Positions 5,915 to 7,493 of a stretch of DNA of 7,493 bases are shown one piece after another (position 1 is the first letter of the stretch; every line of letters begins with the position of its first letter). The DNA lies in assembly GCF_003477525.1 (NCBI RefSeq), contig NZ_QUDO01000093.1:1-7493 (forward strand), read 5' to 3'. Under the pieces are notes generated by a model. That model worked only from the letters and a program-made list of their open reading frames with translations, had not been told where the DNA came from and ran no database searches. Source of the stretch: Ruminococcus sp. AF41-9 (GTDB lineage Bacteria; Bacillota; Clostridia; Lachnospirales; Lachnospiraceae). Made by a program: the position numbers and the translations under genes.

Positions 5915-7493
5915 TTATTCATTACCAAGATATTCATCCAGTATCGCCTTATCCTTTTCCACCACATAACCGCTTCCTCCAATATCTTTCACATTCTCTA
6001 CCATACTGATGAGCAAAATAGGATTCTTTGTATCTCTATCTGTAGTAAAAACTGTAAACCAGCCAATTTCTGTTCCAGATGTATCTTCTTTTGTAGCTTT
6101 CAGTTCCGCTGTTCCGGTTTTTCCTGCTAATCTAATGTCTTCCCGGCATGCTCCATAACCAGTTCCTTCCGGGTTATTCACTACACCCTCTAACCCCTCC
6201 ATAACCTCCGAAACAATTTGTGGTGAAAAAGCATCTTTTATCCAGATTTCACTGGAAGTGCTTCCACCATCCGCGTGAAGATATGGCTTTATCATATTTC
6301 CATCATTTAGAAAAGCCGTATAAATGCTTGCAAGATGCAAAGGATTTACCAGAATCTGTCCCTGTCCATACCCACTGTCAGCAAGCTGGATTTCTGTTTC
6401 TATCTTGTCCATATTAGAATATTGGGACTCTGACATTTTAATATCAAACGGAAGTTCCTGATTAAATCCTATTTGATTTAGAGACTGCATCAGTTGATCC
6501 GCACCAATTTTTAATGCTGCTTTTGCAAAATAAATATTATCTGAATAAATAAGCGCATTTTTCAAGATCACAGGTTCATAATCATGAAGTGTAGTCACTG
6601 TATAATCTCCCCACGAGGAATCTTTCTGCCACGCCAGACCCTCATTTCCAAAATCGTCATTTGCAGTAAATGCCCCCACTTTTAATCCAATTGCAGCAAT
6701 TACAGGTTTAAAAGTTGAGCCAGGACACCATGTCTGGCGAAAGCGGTTGTATAAAGGCCTGTCTTCATTTTCATTTAATGCACTCCACTGGCTGTTGTCC
6801 ATTCCACGTACAAAATCATTATTATCATAAGATGGCGTACTTACCAACGCCAATACTTCCCCTGTATAAGGATTCAAAGCTACAGAACATCCTCTGTCTT
6901 CTTTAAATTGTTCATAAAGAGTACTTTGAAGATCACCATCAATCGTAGTATGGATATCTTCTCCATCTTTTCTAGGCTCATATGCAATAACACTTTTTTT
7001 ATTTCCATTTGCATCTACAATACAGATTTCACACCCATCTGTTCCTTTTAGTTCTTTTTCATAAAGCGTTTCCAGTCCAGTCTTTCCAATCACACTGTTT
7101 GTACGATACCCTTCCCCTTTATGTTCCTGCAAATCTTCGGCTGTAACCGCCTGTACATACCCTACCAGATGAGAGGCAGCTTCTTTTAGATAATAAGTTC
7201 GTACTTTTACATCAGATAACATAATACCTGGAATCTTCAATAATGTGTCCTGCTTTTCTTTTTCTTCCAGAACAGTTTTATCCGGATTCACTGTCAAAAG
7301 ATCGACCTCTTGTATTTTAGGAATTGTTGCTACTGGTACAAAAGAATCTGCTTTTACCCAACCGGCTTTTAACTTATCCTCAATTTCGTCTGCTCCAATT
7401 CCAAGATACTCTGCCAGTTTTTTATTGTATCTTCTCTGTTCTCCATCCTGCCCGGAACAATTCCTACCGAAGATGCAGTTCCCTCTCCAGCCA
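5915..7493 (-). CDS. PBP2a (MecA)-like class B penicillin-binding protein, 5' truncated by window and frameshifted
   Basis: This is the transpeptidase that cross-links peptidoglycan outside the membrane. Numbering from the TTG at 7297, motifs are STFK (194-197, nucleophile Ser194), SDN (252-254) and KTGTAE (393-398), all intact. Other matches to S. aureus PBP2a, from memory, are VIGKTGLETLYE, EVLALVSTPSYD, WQKDSSWG and LADSGYGQGQILVNP. The reading clearly begins before the TTG: KKLAEYLGIGADEIEDKL and GWVKADSFVPV precede it in frame and fit the PBP2a region before its dimerisation domain. At the A6 run 7418-7423 the frame changes. Upstream of it the homologous reading (AGEGTASSVGIVPGR, like PBP2a TAYEIGIVP) is in another frame, which stops at 7369-7371. 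The real start lies beyond the window. Either the gene is broken or slippage or an assembly error is involved. It is the first visible gene of a minus-strand operon with two lipoprotein paralogs. PBP2a-like enzymes can have low beta-lactam affinity, but resistance cannot be read from sequence. Confidence 0.9.
   Translation of the reverse strand, partial: GWRGNCIFGRNCSGQDGEQRRYNKKLAEYLGIGADEIEDKLKAGWVKADSFVPVATIPKIQEVDLLTVNPDKTVLEEKEKQDTLLKIPGIMLSDVKVRTYYLKEAASHLVGYVQAVTAEDLQEHKGEGYRTNSVIGKTGLETLYEKELKGTDGCEICIVDANGNKKSVIAYEPRKDGEDIHTTIDGDLQSTLYEQFKEDRGCSVALNPYTGEVLALVSTPSYDNNDFVRGMDNSQWSALNENEDRPLYNRFRQTWCPGSTFKPVIAAIGLKVGAFTANDDFGNEGLAWQKDSSWGDYTVTTLHDYEPVILKNALIYSDNIYFAKAALKIGADQLMQSLNQIGFNQELPFDIKMSESQYSNMDKIETEIQLADSGYGQGQILVNPLHLASIYTAFLNDGNMIKPYLHADGGSTSSEIWIKDAFSPQIVSEVMEGLEGVVNNPEGTGYGACREDIRLAGKTGTAELKATKEDTSGTEIGWFTVFTTDRDTKNPILLISMVENVKDIGGSGYVVEKDKAILDEYLGNE
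7418..7423 (-). other. Frameshift point at an A6 run (A AAA AAC) in the PBP gene
   Basis: The upstream frame reads ATA AAA AAC TGG and stops at TAA 7371-7369. One more A gives ATA AAA AAA CTG GCA and joins the PBP2a-like frame that runs to 5915. In the upstream frame the site is A AAA AAC, which has the X XXY YYZ form of a -1 slippery heptamer. I see no strong downstream stem-loop by eye, so a mutation or base-calling error is at least as likely. Confidence 0.8.

Noticed and set aside
5915..7297. PBP gene starting at the TTG at 7297
   Set aside because: In-frame sequence before it (GWVKADSFVPV and KKLAEYLGIG) matches the PBP2a family and no suitable ribosome binding site precedes the TTG, so it is an internal codon.
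1..7493. CRISPR arrays, tRNA or rRNA genes, insertion sequence ends
   Set aside because: No spaced direct repeats, cloverleaf or terminal inverted repeats with a transposase were seen by eye.

Overview
The window is AT-rich, with strong purine-rich ribosome binding sites (AGGAGG, GAGGA) and Gram-positive gene families. It most resembles a Clostridia (Lachnospiraceae-like) genome; that assignment is inferred from gene content and style, not from a search. Both ends cut through genes.

Left part (1-1156): the C-terminal end of what looks like a conjugative-element relaxase runs rightward. A small stand-alone OmpR-type winged-helix DNA-binding protein converges on it, and the two meet at a strong hairpin. 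This suggests that the resistance-type genes to the right are cargo on, or border, an integrative conjugative or mobilizable element.

Middle (1200-3500): a near-consensus promoter overlapped by a BlaI-type operator drives blaI (repressor) and blaR1 (membrane beta-lactam sensor and zinc protease). They are tightly coupled and end at a hairpin terminator. BlaR1 carries all expected motifs: HELQH, STYK, YGN and KTG.

Right part (3484-7493, minus strand): a converging three-gene operon. It consists of a class B penicillin-binding protein closely resembling staphylococcal PBP2a (MecA), then a predicted lipoprotein of unknown function, then a second exported paralog of that lipoprotein. A second BlaI-type operator lies between the PBP gene and the first lipoprotein gene. 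BlaI/BlaR1 therefore probably controls at least the lipoprotein genes, and perhaps the PBP gene through an operator beyond the window.

Two of the three operon genes are broken by a frameshift. Each break lies at a run of exactly six A on the coding strand, and in each case one extra A would restore the homologous frame. They may be real inactivating or phase-variable indels, ribosomal or transcriptional slippage sites, or assembly errors. Several runs of seven A or T in intact genes of the same window argue against a blanket homopolymer undercall. The most interesting point is a mec-like inducible module (sensor, repressor, PBP2a-like target) with two tandem paralogous exported proteins that appear to belong to the regulon and have no recognised function.
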